A stretch of DNA of 64,000 nucleotides from Bathynomus jamesi (taxonomy: Eukaryota > Arthropoda > Malacostraca > Isopoda > Cirolanidae): the NCBI GenBank assembly GCA_023014485.1, contig JAJOZX010001871.1, positions 32,501 through 96,500 on the forward strand, read 5' to 3'. Below the pieces are notes generated by a model. The model worked only from the letters and a program-made list of their open reading frames with translations. It was not told the origin of the DNA and ran no database searches. The position numbers were made by a program, and so were the translations under genes. Of this stretch, positions 43,005 through 55,445 are shown in pieces (position 1 is the stretch's first letter; each line of letters starts with the position of its first letter).

Positions 43005-44338
43005 TGTATATATATTCTATATATATTTTTTTTGTAGACACGAACATACCTTTAGGTCTCCGCATATCATCCAATTGTGATGTTTGTACTTCAAAGCAGT
43101 TAGCAAAAGCTCCATGTTACTATTAACTTTCAGTCATCTGCACCGAGTGACCCACCGGAACAGACGCGACCTTGTTACCATTGTAGAGTAGTACTGCTTT
43201 CAAGCTTCTGCTTGAGGAGTCGATGAAGAGCCGCCATTTTGTAGGGTCATACGCTAAACTCATAGCTGCAAATGAGGCCGTTGACGTTGTTACAGTAAAC
43301 CAGCGAAGCTTCTTAGTCCAACGTGAAATATTCTCGAAACTCTTCTTCGCGGCTGCGATACCAGAAGAATGTTGTTTCTGGAGCTAACAAACGATTTTCG
43401 CGAAGACGTGACCCTAGCAACTGAGCAGATTCTTTGGACAAGCACAAATCTCTTGTCAAATCGTTCAACTCAGCTTGGCTCAAGAGTTTGGGTTGACTTG
43501 TCTCGGCAGTAGGTTGGTATGTACCAGATATGTCACCGTCATCCACTTCTTCATCTGAGTCGGACGACGAATCAAAGTTGTCGGGCGGTGTTGGAATTGG
43601 AATTTCTGGTCCATGAGGCACTGGCTTTATGGCAGATGGCACGTCTGGATACTTTGCCTGTTTTTTTTATTTATGCCTAAAAGGAAACAGATAAAGATAA
43701 GATAAAGACACATCTCATATATTGTCAGGCATATTTTTGTAAGTATAAAATGAAATTCATACTAAATTCATACTAACTTACCTTGTAGGTTTGTCATACA
43801 GAAATAATAGTCAGTAGTATGATCTCTTCCTTCCCTCCACACCATTGGGACACCAAAAGGTGCAGACTTTCAACGCACGTTTTGCAGCATATGTGAGGGG
43901 CAAAGGCTTTGTCCTGGTCACCAAGTTTAACTTCAAAGTAGGCGTGATAGCTTTTCCTCACAAAATGTGTGATGTTTGACTGCCGGTCTGACATAGTGAC
44001 TTTACCACCGATGTAGCAGAACCTGTTTGGGTCATTCTTGCACATTCTATTCATGCTGAAAAACAGTAATGACAATCGTAATTAGAAATAAGTTCTCTGT
44101 TTATTATATAGAGCTTGGCTAACACTTGGCTAAAATGTAAGTGTTTTAAAAAAATAAACTTGCTCATTTCACAACGATTATCTAATTTTTTTAAAATTGA
44201 GAGAGCATAAAAACCCGACCTGATTGAGCAAAATGAGTTACATTTTTTTTTAATTCAGCATGCAAAACTTATAAAAGAACAACTAAAAAAACCTTGACCT
44301 CAAAAATGACGCAGACCAGTGTGTTCATTTTTACATAA
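41926..44338 (-). mobile_element. Element L: long-TIR transposon of unassigned superfamily
   Basis: TIRs of about 210 bp: TGTAAAAATGAACA at the left (41928) and mirrored at the right (to 44335); inner parts GAGGTCAAGGTTTTTTTAGT and CTCATTTTGCTCAATCAGGT match on both sides. Flanking TA on both sides suggests a 2-bp TA duplication. A (TA)n insert sits at 42950-43030. Confidence 0.85.
42209..44060 (-). pseudogene. Element L protein (HIKLGLMKNF family), frameshifted
   Basis: Minus strand from about 44060 (MNRMCKNDPNRFCYIGGKVT): Cys-rich N-terminus with CYIG, AFAPHICCKTCVESLHLL; (43642 down) a Pro/Asp/Ser-rich linker and LSQAELNDLTRDLCLSKESA, LAPETTFFWYRSREEEF; WFTVTTSTASFAAMSLAYDP, RLFIDSSSRSLKAVLLYNGN; after the (TA)n insert LGLQGGYTKYPCFLCLWDSR, ILLPPLHIKLGLMKNFVRAL; (42660 down) LKAGIFDCPQIRELVKD, VTNFLGNHRSPEYERVVEEL, GARMSIKMHFLSSHLDYFPD, VSEEQGERFHQDIRVMEERY, LADYCWCLKRD. 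A multi-copy protein family I know from many invertebrates without assigned function. Candidate catalytic acids include D of FIDSS and the EEQGERFHQD block, but this is a guess. Frame changes near 43800, 43040 and 42690. Confidence 0.72.
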
Positions 44339-44787
44339 GAACCAAAATCGCTTAACGCGAGTTTGGATAAAAAATTTATTTGTTGCTTTCTATTTTTTTT
44401 CAGTGTCACAACCATGCAACCTACCATGTCTATGGTTTCGTCGTATCCATATTTCCATTTTTCATTTGTGAGAGAATTTATTATAATTAATTATGGTTGT
44501 CTTGCACCTAACCCTCATCCCTAAATTTTATTAGATTATGCATGCACATTGCATATAGCAGGATTGGAACCCGTAGTTCTACTTAGTCCTTAATAACCAC
44601 TGTCTTTAATTCGTTTCTTTTGAATCCTCCCAATAATGACTTACACTACGTATGACATAAGTTGAATAACTATGACGTCATAAAGTAGCCTAATTCCCTT
44701 CACATTTTCCCGTCATTAATTTCCCTTCATCATATCTGTAGTATACAATGTATGGAAATTCTTTAACAATAATAAAAACTGTACAGC
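44339..44787. other. No gene seen
   Basis: Unremarkable DNA between elements L and E. Confidence 0.5.
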
Positions 44788-47700
44788 TAGGGTGGAGCGA
44801 AAACTACGTTTCTTCTAGTATGAAGTTCTAATAGTGATTAAAAGTTGCATTTAGTGGACGATATATACCTGCCAAAATGTGAGTTCATTTGTTTATTATT
44901 TTCAGCTGCCACCAGGGGGCTAAAGTTAACACAATTTTGGGTAAAAAGGAAAAAAAATGCTTCTATTTTAGGTTTATCAAACTATTATAAAATTTTATCT
45001 TAGAATTATCTAATAGTTTGATTAAGATTCTTAAATGATAAGAATTCGTTTTGTAAAAATGCCTTTTCATATGCTTAATATCTTCAGCTGCCACAAGAGG
45101 GCTGAAGTTAACTTAAAAATGACAATTAAGTATGATTCTGTATTTACTTGAAAAAGGGAACAGTAATAAATTAGGATGTCTCTCCTCCTTTATACTGGCT
45201 TGAGACAGTTAAGAAACGTTATTTCGTGCCTTAGCGGAGTTACCACCCTTTCCCCAACCAACCTCCCTCTAGAAAGGGTTCTTGCTGAAGACTATTTAGT
45301 AATTTGCTTTTGTGTCAAATTTTGGCTGTTTTTTCCTTGATTCTAATGTAGCACGAATCCAACCGTCTCTGTTTGTAGGTCCGCAGACTGATCCAGCAGC
45401 GTCTGTAACGAGCTTGACGCATTTCTCTACGGCTTGTGTATGACATGGAAACTGAAATAATTCTGAATGAAGAGTAGTACCATGTTTGATGCATGATTCA
45501 ATATCATCAAGAGAAACTCCTTTGGTTATCGGTGGTTCTGCTATCTGAAAATCTTGCCACATAATGAGATCTGTATAGTCTTTGGCATAAAAATTTATTT
45601 CTGGCACCTTAAAATACCTGATAACATCTGTTTCTTGAATGCATGCCCTTGCTTTTATGATACGCCTAAATCCCAACTGACGCACATGCTCCCTTTCATC
45701 AGCTATCATTGCAATGAGAATGTTTTCTTGATTTGCGTAATATGCATTTCGCTGAATGACTGAGTCATGTACTCTCTATGCCACATATGTTTAGCACCAT
45801 ATTGGCATAATGGTTTACGCTTTATCTGAAACCACATTGGTGCGTATACCCTAACAATGAAAGTAGCTAATTCTTGTAAATTGCCTGAAGGATTCTCTGT
45901 GCTTGCATATAACCGCAGAGTCCTGTTTGCTGTGGTGAGCCACCTTGAATGTGATATATTGCCTGGACTCTTATGACTAAGACTCTTTGAGAATGTTCCA
46001 CTTGATATAGCCTTGTGAATTTCAAGAAGGTATTTCTGGTCAGTACTTATGTCATCTACATCAACTTCACACATGTCCTCTTGAATTTCAATGGGTTTGA
46101 AGTTAACTATGGGAAGCTTTTCACAGTCTGAAAGTGCTCGGCCAATTTCTCCTGAAAATGCTCTTGGTCCAGTAGTGGTACCATCCAAGTGATGAAACAG
46201 ATGGCGCAATGGAAGTTCATTAAGGTGTAAAAGGCATATCAGCCACTGCAATGGCTTATTAAAGGCTTCTTCCAGTAATCTTATTGTGCCTCCAATACTA
46301 CCAGTGTTAACCACTGTCGAATCAAAGCCAACTGCAACGATGTTCCCTATATCAACATTCCTTTCTTTCAAGCAATTCACTAGCGCTGTGCAAATGTATT
46401 TAGCTTTGCCACTGGAAGGTGTCACATGTGCAAAGTACAGAGTGTGTGGTTCAGATATTATGCTGATATGCTCTTCGCGTTTGGTTCTTTGGTGGTTAGA
46501 GCCATCACTCTCCTGGACTTGAATCATTGTTTTATCCTTTCTGCCATCAAAGTATAATCCCCGCATAGTTTTTGGCTCTCCTATCTGTTGTAGTTCCTTT
46601 CTCTGTTTTTGTCTTTCACGTTTTAGCTTACTTCTGTCTATAATATTCCCTTTGTCTTCGGGAGTAACAATTTTAAGATCTGCCAATACTGCAGAAGCAA
46701 TAGCAGCCCCAGCTCTGTCCGACATTTTAAATCTATCACAAGTAATTGCTAATGAAGGCAGTGGCTCACGCATCTGTTGTTCTGATATTACATATTGAGT
46801 CGAGGTTGTATCTTCCTCATTATCTTCAGATATCTCTTCTAGTTGTTGAAGTTCACTTGTCTCTGTTTCGATTTGTAAGTTGGACGTATTGGTTATAGCA
46901 GCACTAGTTGTTTGTGAGGATTCCAGACGTGCTTTTTCCATTTCCTTTCGATGTTCTCTTGCTTGTAATCGTCTTGTGTGTGCTATGTCAATGCTTCCTA
47001 TCACCATTATTCTGCGTGTTCGTTGGTCATTTAAAAAATCCTGCGTGTATGTGAAACTATTGGCAAAGAGGCCTTCTTCCAAGTATTTTCTACCTTTTTG
47101 GAAACTGCCTCTGCTATTTCAGAAAATGAAGGCTCCTTGTTATTCATCTGCTCCTTCACTAAATGTTTTGTGAACAGGTAATCTTTCATAACGCAGTTAT
47201 AAGTTGGTAGTTGCATATCACTCATCTCACAAGGTACTTCAAATATGGCACACTTCATATGTTCTCTAGTGAAATGTTTATATTTAGTATTTGATGCCAT
47301 AATATTTTTAAGAAAAATTCACAATCACAAAATATCCTGTAACATCAAAACATTATATAATTAATATATATAATATATTTTATAAATATATATAATATAT
47401 TATATAAATATATAATATATTATACAAATAAACTAAAATTATATAATACATTATAACAAGCATTTTATAATAAAATCAATATTATCTCTATATAAATCAC
47501 TTTAAAATAAAGTTTTATAATATTCCGATCATATTAAAAAACTCTCCGATCAACTGAGCGACTAGGCCTACTACCTAAGAAGACAAGTGTTAACACACTG
47601 TTCTAATGACTCACAGAAAGAAATTCCTTCACACCAAAACCCTCCCCCACAACATTCAGTGTAGTCTCAACATGACTCACTCTAAATTGTGTTAACTTCA

Positions 47701-48015
47701 GCTCTCTTGTGGCAGCTGAAGATATTAAGCATATGAAAAGGCATTTTAACAAAACAAATTCATATCATTTATGAATCTTAATCAAACTATTAGATAATTC
47801 TAAGATAAAATTTTATAATAGTTTGACAAACCTAAAATAGAAGCATTTTTTTCCTTTTTACACAAAATTGTGTTACATTTAGCCCACTGGTGGCAGCTGA
47901 AAATTTTAAACAAATGAACTCATATTTTGGCAGGCATATTTCGTCCACTAAATGCAACTTTTAATCACTATTAGAACTTCATACTAGGAAAAAAAGTATT
48001 TTTCGCTCCACCCTA
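44788..48015 (-). mobile_element. Element E: C/D/E-family transposon with about 330-bp TIRs
   Basis: Both ends start TAGGGTGGAGCGAAAA. The inverted similarity runs from 44788 to about 45120 and from 47690 to 48015. Within each TIR a block CAGCTGCCAC-C/A-AG-x-GGGCT (44909 and 45088; mirrored 47700 and 47880) is directly repeated. Flanks (TGTACAGC / CAGTGTAC) do not form a direct 8-bp duplication. Confidence 0.88.
45296..47300 (-). pseudogene. Element E transposase, nearly complete, two frame changes
   Basis: Minus strand. N-terminal 47300-47031: MASNTKYKHFTREHMKCAIF, LPTYNCVMKDYLFTKHLV, TWKKASLPIVS; frame change near 47040. Main part 47082-45706: acidic linker, CDRFKMSDRAGAAIASAVL, GLYFDGRKD, EEHISIISEPHTLYFAHV, VGFDSTVVNTGSIGGTIRLL, ICLLHLNELPLRHLFHHLDG, TTGPRAFSGEIG, ISTDQKYLLEIHKAISSG, HSRWLTTANRTLRLYAST; frame change near 45785. 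C-terminal part: IQRNAYYANQENIL, FPCHTQAVEKCVKLVTDAAG, DGWIRATLESRKKQPKF and a stop at 45296. About 660 residues. Asp of GFD-x-x-VNTG, C-x2-H of CLLH and the RW block fit hAT landmarks. It is the best-preserved member of the three in the window. Confidence 0.85.
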
Positions 48016-49368
48016 CAGTGTACACTCCATACGTCATTATTTATATGTTATTCGTTCATACATCCATATCCTTTCTTGACCTTTATCTTTTGTTAATTTT
48101 ATTACTTATTCATTCATCTACCTATTTTCTACTTATTCCCTATCAACCTATCAGTCCATATTCACTCGTGTTTATATTACGCACAACCTATTGTGTTAGG
48201 TACCGATATGTGTAAAAACTTTAGGCATTCGTACCTGTTCGTTCAAAGTCGTCCAAATACGTTCGCATGTATTATTTTTTTATTTTTTATTTTTAATTAT
48301 TTCGCCTCCCGCAATGAACTCGAAAACGCTTATGCAAGTGTACGCAATTCGATGATCACAGCATAAATTGAACATCTGAAAACGTAAAACCTCCTCTCCC
48401 TTTGAATTCAAATTTATAACATTTATAACATATGTTGTATATAAATATATGTATGCCATATGTGCCCATGTACTTTGTGTTGTACTAATAACCATATATA
48501 AATATAAAAAACACTAAGAATTGTAAGTGACTAATGTACTTAATAATGTAATTGATGTATCGTACTTTAATGAAACTAAGTAATAATAATTTTAATGTAA
48601 TTAATGTACTTTCATAAAACTATAATTAACGATAATAAGCGAATGTGAATTGGTTGATAATTGTAATCATAATAAACCGAAGTTGCAATGTGCTCAGTGA
48701 TGTACTTGGATTGTACTCAATGTAATTATGTCGCCCTTCAGAAATGTATAGTCGGCGAAAATACGATTACTTTTTATTTTTATTTTTTTAATTTTTATTT
48801 GGAATCTTTCAAAAATTTGATCATGTGTTTAAAGGGAGGAAACTTATCCTTCAAACTGCACTCCCCCAAAAATTTAGATTGTATATAAATCATGTAATTG
48901 TAAAATAATGTCACTTCTACTTCTTAGACTACACTCCCTTGTTAGCTGCCTCGCTGCGAGGAGGGGGTAGAGGCCCCTTGCTTCCTTAATTTTTTTAGAT
49001 TCTGGCCTGAGCCATGGTCGAAAGAGGTCGAACCTCTACCCTTGTAAATTCAGAGCACTACCTGTCCATTTTAGCAGTAAACTACAGTAAAAAGTTTTTT
49101 TATCTTTTTCCTTCGAGCCGTGCCCTCGTCCGAGAACTCAGTCAGGAAAGTCGATAAGTTATAAAAAGAAAGGTCGATAAGTTTAGTATCAGAGAAAGTA
49201 TCAGAGTATTATAGAAAGTGAAGAATTAACAACTGTCGACCCTATAGCGAGAAAAAAAATTTAGAATGTTATAGAAGAAACTACTGCAAGTAACAGATCC
49301 GTTGCTGCCTCCCAACCAGAACCCCAGTCGATTCGAACCAACCCAGGGCCATAGACGGAGGGGTTAAC

Positions 49369-49370
<2 letters not shown>
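48016..49370. other. A/T-rich stretch without recognised genes
   Basis: No convincing frame or repeat structure; 48000-48970 is highly A/T-rich and 48970-49360 more balanced. It ends at a (TA)n tract (49371-49400). Confidence 0.5.
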
Positions 49371-49403
<33 letters not shown>

Positions 49404-49564
49404 TGTAACCTATTTTGCATAATAAATGTGTTCGCTTTTCTCCAAAAAATTAATGTTATTCATGCATTCAGAGGTTCAAAATGCACTACTGGTGCTATTT
49501 TCAAAAGAATCTGGTGGAGGGTTCCAAGCAGAAAAGACCCGAAACTGCTTTTACATGAACATGA

Positions 49565-51735
49565 AAAGGTTTATTGGCAGACTATAGTCCATATGACAAA
49601 TATTAATACAATGACAGTTCATATACTAAGGATAGAAATATATACAATTGATTAGAAATAATACTGTAATGTCCAAGTTAAGTGGAGCTACAGACAGACG
49701 TTTTTGTCCAAGAATTCCATAGCTTAGAGGATAAATGGCAGGACTCATGGATAGCTTGGATGATAGGGTTGGTTGATTTTTTTAATTTTTTGCATTAGAC
49801 TGTATTGAGCACGTCTTGTTACTTCCGGGAAGCTGGGACATTGCGGGTAGAAAACATTTGCGAAGCTGAGCATCTCGGAAGTAATTTATGTAAGAGTCTA
49901 AAAGACCTGTTGTACAGCAAATTTAGGGTTTTGCCAGAACCTTTTTTATAATTCACCCACAGTTGCTGTCCGTATATATTACTTCAGAAAGTACGAAAGT
50001 GTCTTTAGCTTCACTTGTACAAAATCGAAAGTTCCTTATGATCAAATTCGCTTCAGCACACAGGCTTCGAGATTGTTTTCTTATATCCGAGTCATCACTC
50101 AAGGAGCTGGTAATAGTTTGACCCAAATACTTAAACTCCTGTACTTCCTCAATTACTCCACCATTCATTTTAAACCTTATATCAGCTGGCTAATTACAGT
50201 TTTTAGGATGAAATTGCATAACCTTAGTTTTTGTAACATTAAAAAGAATATCATGTTTCTGCGAATACACTTCGCAGAATTTCAGTAGCCGATCCAGACC
50301 TTTAACAAAGGGACTTATTAACACCATATCATCGGCATAAACTAAGTTATTTATCCTTGTATTATCTACACAACATCCCACTGTTGCTTCATTAAGTGAA
50401 GCAATTAATCCGTCAATATACACATTAAACAGCATAGGGGAGAGCAAGGAGCGTTGTCTCACCCCGCAAGAGGAGCCAAAACACTGATTGTACATTGCCC
50501 CACCTAACGGTGAAAGATTGGTGGGATACCAAAATTTCAATACGTTTAATATGTACATAGGAACCTTCCTGTCTTCTAGTTTTTCAAATAAAATATTGTG
50601 GTTCACCCTATCATATGCCTTACTTATATCTAGGAAACAGCTATAAATAGTTAAACTGTCAATGTATTTAGATATCGTTTCTTTAAGTACATAGATACAG
50701 AGGTCACTTGAGTGGGACCTTTTAAAACCAAACTGATTAGATGTCCATAGGAAATCATTTAATCGGAGTAACGAGAGTTTTTCTAGTAGTTTCTAGCAAT
50801 AGGCCTGTAAATATTGCTGGACAGAATGTCTCCGTACTTATTTTTGACCAGGGACAAGATATATACCCTCATGAACTCTGCAGAGATATAGCTTTGAGCA
50901 AGCATGGCTGATAGGAGCAATGATATATGCAGACATACAACGTCATTAACACATTTTAAGTGCTCATTCGATAAGTCATCTACCCCTGACGCAGAACCAG
51001 TTTAACTCTTTAATTAACCTCTCGTTTCGCTGCAATCAATCTTAAGATTATCCCCTACTTACACTGTTTAGAATGTTAGGATAGTGGTTTTTCCACAGCT
51101 ATGCAATTTCATCCTCCCCGACACCACATCGATTGTCGGAGGGAGGACATTTTTTACACCCGTTTGATTCTTAACAAATTTTCAAAATTTATTATCGTTA
51201 TTTATGCGAGCTTCACAGGCTTTTGATGCTCGAATAGACTCTTCTTCCTGTTTACATCGCCTTATGGCAGCCATATACTGACCCCTACTTCTACACATAT
51301 TCATGTATACAGGTCCTAATCTGGGTCTACCATGAAAGCACCACAAATCATAGGCGTCTTTCGATTCCCTCTTCAGGGGGGCAATAAAATCATTCCATCC
51401 ACGAGTAATCTTAGTATGATAGTTGTAAAATTTAATCAGGGGGCTTACTGCTTAAGAAGGAAATCATGCAGAATATGAATAACAATTCGATCCTTTAGAT
51501 TATTACTAGTGAGACAATGATCAATCCACCTGGTGGTACCACTTATATCACTAACGTATGTAAAATTACCACTGGTTACCCCTAATACATGAACATCACT
51601 TATACTTAAATTGGCGGACTCGCACATGTTACCCAATTCTACAAAGAATTCCGAGTTCACATGCGCGTTAAAGTCCCCCATTATTATACAGTGAGAATAT
51701 TTGGGGTTATCTGATAATGACTAATTAACGTGAAA
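49565..51735 (-). mobile_element. LINE-2, second copy, 5'-truncated
   Basis: Minus strand; the 3' end is at 49565-49590 (complement CCAATAAACCTTTTCAT, as at 6930-6950), the 5' end near 51735 in the endonuclease. It extends about 0.5 kb further 5' than the copy at 5244. Confidence 0.85.
49795..51735 (-). pseudogene. LINE-2 endonuclease and reverse transcriptase, broken
   Basis: Minus strand: MGDFNAHVNSEFFVELGNM with the GDFN core (51681), GNFTYVSDISGTTRWIDHCL (EN end), GWNDFIAPLKRESKDAYDLW (near 51395), FWKFVKNQTGVKNVLPPTID (near 51185), VDDLSNEHLKCVNDVV (near 50985), then 50606-50190 with GVRQRSLLSPMLFNVYIDGL and NNLVYADDMVLISPFVKGLD, and 50168-49953 with EFKYLGQTITSSLSDDSDIR. The first catalytic region is GVRQR where the other copy has GVRQG. 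Several stops and frame changes (near 50650, 50800, 51000, 51100, 50180). Confidence 0.83.
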
Positions 51736-51739
51736 CGAT

Positions 51740-52082
51740 AAGTAGATAAATAATTAAAAACTTCGTACCTCTTCCTTGAGTAGAGTGTAGTAGTTAGTAT
51801 ACGCAATATACTTGATTGTGTATGAATCATTTCCTCCCATAATATAAGACGTACGAAATGATTGAAGCAGATTTCCTCAGTGTAAACTCGAAAGGGTGTT
51901 CACAGCAAGTTCAAGCTAGTTCAGAGACATAACAGTAGTAACTTGCCGTTACACGAAGAATTTGCTCTCGTTGCAGATTCATGTCTTTTCCTGTCTTGGA
52001 TATTGAGCACGAACCCAAAGAGGGTGGGTGACTACTGAACGAGGCAAGCAAGAGTGACGCCTTGTCCCCAAATTATACTATA

Positions 52083-52122
<40 letters not shown>

Positions 52123-52410
52123 AAATCATGTAAAGTTCACAATTAACACGAAAACCAGTATTATAGTTGTTATAGAAAAAATAAAAGATTGATGAGTTCG
52201 GGTTTCTCCCCAGGGGTGGCGTCCCTTTTCGCGGTGAGCCCCATAAATGAAAATGATCCCTTCATTCATTGCTCAGTTTGTGGTTGGATGCGTGATGAAA
52301 GTTCCCCTTATTTATAAATGCACCGTTATTAATTCACACACACAATTCCAATGTTACAATTTAAGGGTAGCGTGAACCCACTGATGTTTTCTTCCGATTA
52401 ATTTTTCACT
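51740..52410. other. No gene seen
   Basis: Non-coding; a (TA)n tract at 52078-52120. The segment 52190-52400 resembles 35089-35460. Confidence 0.45.
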
Positions 52411-52626
52411 CGACTTCAACTAAGGGTAATTATGCAGCTAAGGAGCGTCGCCGAGTTCGGTGATAATTTTTGTTTTTTTCTGCATGATTTTTCATTCTTT
52501 GTGTAGTAGATATTGTCAATAGTTGAGGAATTATGAAAAACACCAGTTTTAAGGTGTTTTGGATAGACAAGTACCACTGCACAAAACACGAAAAAGTAGC
52601 AGAAAAAAACAAGAATTATCCCCAAA

Positions 52627-52853
52627 TAATGCAGAAAAAAACAATAAGGTACTTTCCTCTTATCCCGGACCCCAGACTTTTTGATAGATTTGTACCGCAC
52701 TTGCAGATTGCCAAATTTTTTTTAAAATGTTAAGTAACTAACCAAACAACCTAACCAGGGGTTAGGTTAGGTTAGTTACTTAACATTTAAAAAAAAATTG
52801 GCAATGAAATTTAGCAATCTGGCAAGTGGCGTCCGAGATAACAGGAAAGTACC
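52627..52853. mobile_element. MITE K, copy 2
   Basis: GGTACTTTCCTCTTATCCCG and GACCCCAGACTTTTTG at the left; GGCGTCCGAGATAACAGG and AAAGTACC at the right. The centre is CCTAACCAGGGGTTAGG with long mirrored arms (TTAAGTAACTAACC). Confidence 0.8.
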
Positions 52854-52882
52854 AACAATAATTATCACCAATTAAATAACTA

Positions 52883-53052
52883 AGGTTAATTGACTGCCCG
52901 GTTAGGTGAATTGAATGGCTAGTTAGGTCAACTGTACGCCATTGACGATTGGTTATAAGTCGTGATATTTTCGTTAACACTAACGAAAATATCATGACAA
53001 ACTAACCACTCGTCAAGGGCGTACAGTTGACCTAACCGGGCATTCAATTGAC
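52883..53052. repeat. TTAGG-core foldback
   Basis: GCCCGGTTAGGTGAATTGAA, TTGACGATTGGTTA, GATATTTTCGTTAACACTAACG and the mirror to CCGGGCATTCAATTGACC. Confidence 0.82.
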
Positions 53053-53187
53053 CGGGGGCAACTCACAAGTAGATAGATCACAGCACTGCATTATCACATG
53101 CTCACACTACAACAATAATTTTAAAAAATAGCAGTGAACTTCGATATAATTAAGATTGCAAGTTTCGCACATCATGTTGAAATCTAG

Positions 53188-53787
53188 GGATCTTTTCGGT
53201 TTGACGGCCTGTAATATTTTTTAACATTACTTGTTTTTTATTGCCCAGTTTTAATCGAGGATTTCAAAAATAATATTCATGTTTTAGAGACACAAATAGT
53301 GAGGCAGTTATATGCAATTTAACAAATTTAAAATATATATTTTTAAACCGTATTGGGATCTTTTAGGTTTGACGGCCGGCAGAAAAAAAAAAGTCATGGC
53401 CAGGGGACCGTCAAATTCTAGACTTTACCAAGTGGTTAGGTTAACTGAATGCCCAGTTAGGTTAATAAAATGCCCGGTTCGGTCAACTGTACGCATTTGA
53501 CGATTGGTTAGGTTAAGTCACGATATTTTTGTTAGTTTACTGTCAAAACAAACGAAAATATCATGACTTAACCTAACCAATCGTCATGAGCGTACAGTTG
53601 GCCTAAAACTTTCAGGGCTTTTGGAATCTTAAAGCGTATATGATATTCTCTAAACTAAAATGTATAACTGCTTCACTATTTGTTTCTCTAAAACATGAGT
53701 GTTATTTTTGAAATCCTCGATTAAAACTGGACAATAAAAAACAAGTAATGTTAAAAAATATTACAGGCCGTCAAACCGAAAAGATCC
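53188..53787. mobile_element. MITE F family, copy 1 (GGATCTTTTCGGTTTGAC ends)
   Basis: 600 bp; ends GGATCTTTTCGGTTTGACGG and exact mirror; arms continue for about 110 bp (TAACATTACTTGTTTTTTAT, CGAGGATTTCAAAAATA). A related but incomplete end (GGATCTTTTAGGTTTGACGG) lies inside at 53356, and a TTAGG core at 53430-53610. Confidence 0.82.
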
Positions 53788-53789
53788 GA

Positions 53790-54879
53790 ATCTTGACTGA
53801 GAAATGGCGCGATTTTAAGACTGGGATAGAACCAGGTTTAAATTTGATTGGCTGGATGACGTCACGAGAGTGCTTGTCGCTTGGTGATTGATTAACGTCC
53901 GCCATGTTGAGCATGGCGGCAAATTCGAATTTTTTCTAATATAATTTCCTTAAACTTCACCATAAAATGATATTTCCACGGTATATAATTAATTGTAGTG
54001 TGATGTACAGTGCTTACAAGAAGTCTCACGCTTCTGGCTCGTCCCAAGCTAGTCTGTTTGGTGTAAAATGGGCGGTCCTTATGGCAGCGGAGGTGTGTTC
54101 GGATTGGTGTACATAACTGCTCTAACACAATCAATGACGTCCATTATTACGTCACTTCTGCTACATTTCAGTGTTTAAAATACGAATGATTAAGAAGCAG
54201 AATGGAGCAAGTTTCGGGATGTCGGGATGGTTATGGAGCAATCCTAGTCATCATAATATTAGCTGGGCATTACATTATACCGTCTCAATATATACTGTAG
54301 ACTATAGAGAACGACTAATTCGGCAAATATCCCAAATCATGGCATGATACCTAAGTTATTTTGACGCAGGTCTAAATTATTTGCTCAAATGCAATTACTG
54401 ATATTAAGTAATTGTTGGGAATTGTTGTCAATATTGTTGTTTGTGATATATATCCTACGTGAAGAATCTAATGACCAAATTCCTCAGTGAACCTCTCACG
54501 CGCTCGCATTTCGAGGAAGTCACGGTCGTCTCACTAATAGATAGTTTATCCATTGTTTTAAGTGGTAACCTATTAAACGAACTATGTTAAACCTATTCCA
54601 TCTTATGAAAGTCATTAATCTAAAGCAAGACTGGTGGGCTGTGAATCAGAGAAATTTGCATTTGATTTGTTCATCGTAATTATTACGTAATATAGTATAC
54701 TGTATATAGTAGTATATAAGAGTTTATTGGTAGCATATCATATGACAATTCCCATAAACATGTGATGACCTCGATGTTGCCAGTTTTTATTTTTTTCCTG
54801 AAACTATTACCTTCTCATAGTTTGTTTCAACAATGCATATATTATCATCTCCACGAGCGTAGACATTGCAAGAAAAGAT
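53790..54879. other. No gene seen
   Basis: About 1.1 kb without recognisable coding or repeats on inspection. Confidence 0.45.
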
Positions 54880-55306
54880 GGATCTTTTCCGTTTGACTGC
54901 CGCCATTGAAACATAATTAAACTTTTTGTATTTTAACCGAAATGTCTTGATACAAAATAAGTTACTTTATAAAAAGCTTTTCTTAATTTCCCCTTCAAAT
55001 TTTCTTATAAACAATTTTAATTACTTTCAAGATCCATGCTTAATTTTTAAGTTTTAATCGTGTACTCAGAAAAATAAGGGGATCACCTGAAGATCAGGGC
55101 CTCCAGCCTTCTTTAGTTAGCTTTATAAGGCTAACTAACAAAAATATCACGACCTAACCTAACCAATCGTCAAGGTCGTACAGTTGACCTAACGATTGGT
55201 TAGGTTAGGTCGTGATATTTTCGTTAGTTAGCCTTATAAGGCTAAGTAAAGAAGGCTGGGGGCACTCACCTATGTTTCAATGGCGGAAGTCAAACGGAAA
55301 AGATCC
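54880..55306. mobile_element. MITE F family, copy 2 (GGATCTTTTCCGTTTGAC ends)
   Basis: 427 bp; GGATCTTTTCCGTTTGACTG and CCGCCATTGAAACA at the left, mirrored at the right. The core at 55080-55268 is the GGATCACCTGAAG/TTAGG palindrome. Flanks GAAAAGAT and GAAGAGAT match at 7 of 8 positions. Confidence 0.85.
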
Positions 55307-55445
55307 GAAGAGATTCTAACTAAGGATAAGTAAAGTTCTTTCATGGTCACAATATATACTTTTATAGATGTCAAACATAAAAATATAATAAAATTCTATA
55401 TTAACAAATATATATTCGATACACATTTACGTCATGGCTTTAACA

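Noticed and set aside
44780..48023. 8-bp target duplication for element E
   Set aside because: TGTACAGC and CAGTGTAC share bases only when shifted; no direct match.
48018..48888. Short plus-strand frames as small genes
   Set aside because: A/T-rich, hydrophobic translations of unique DNA with no start context or homologous block.
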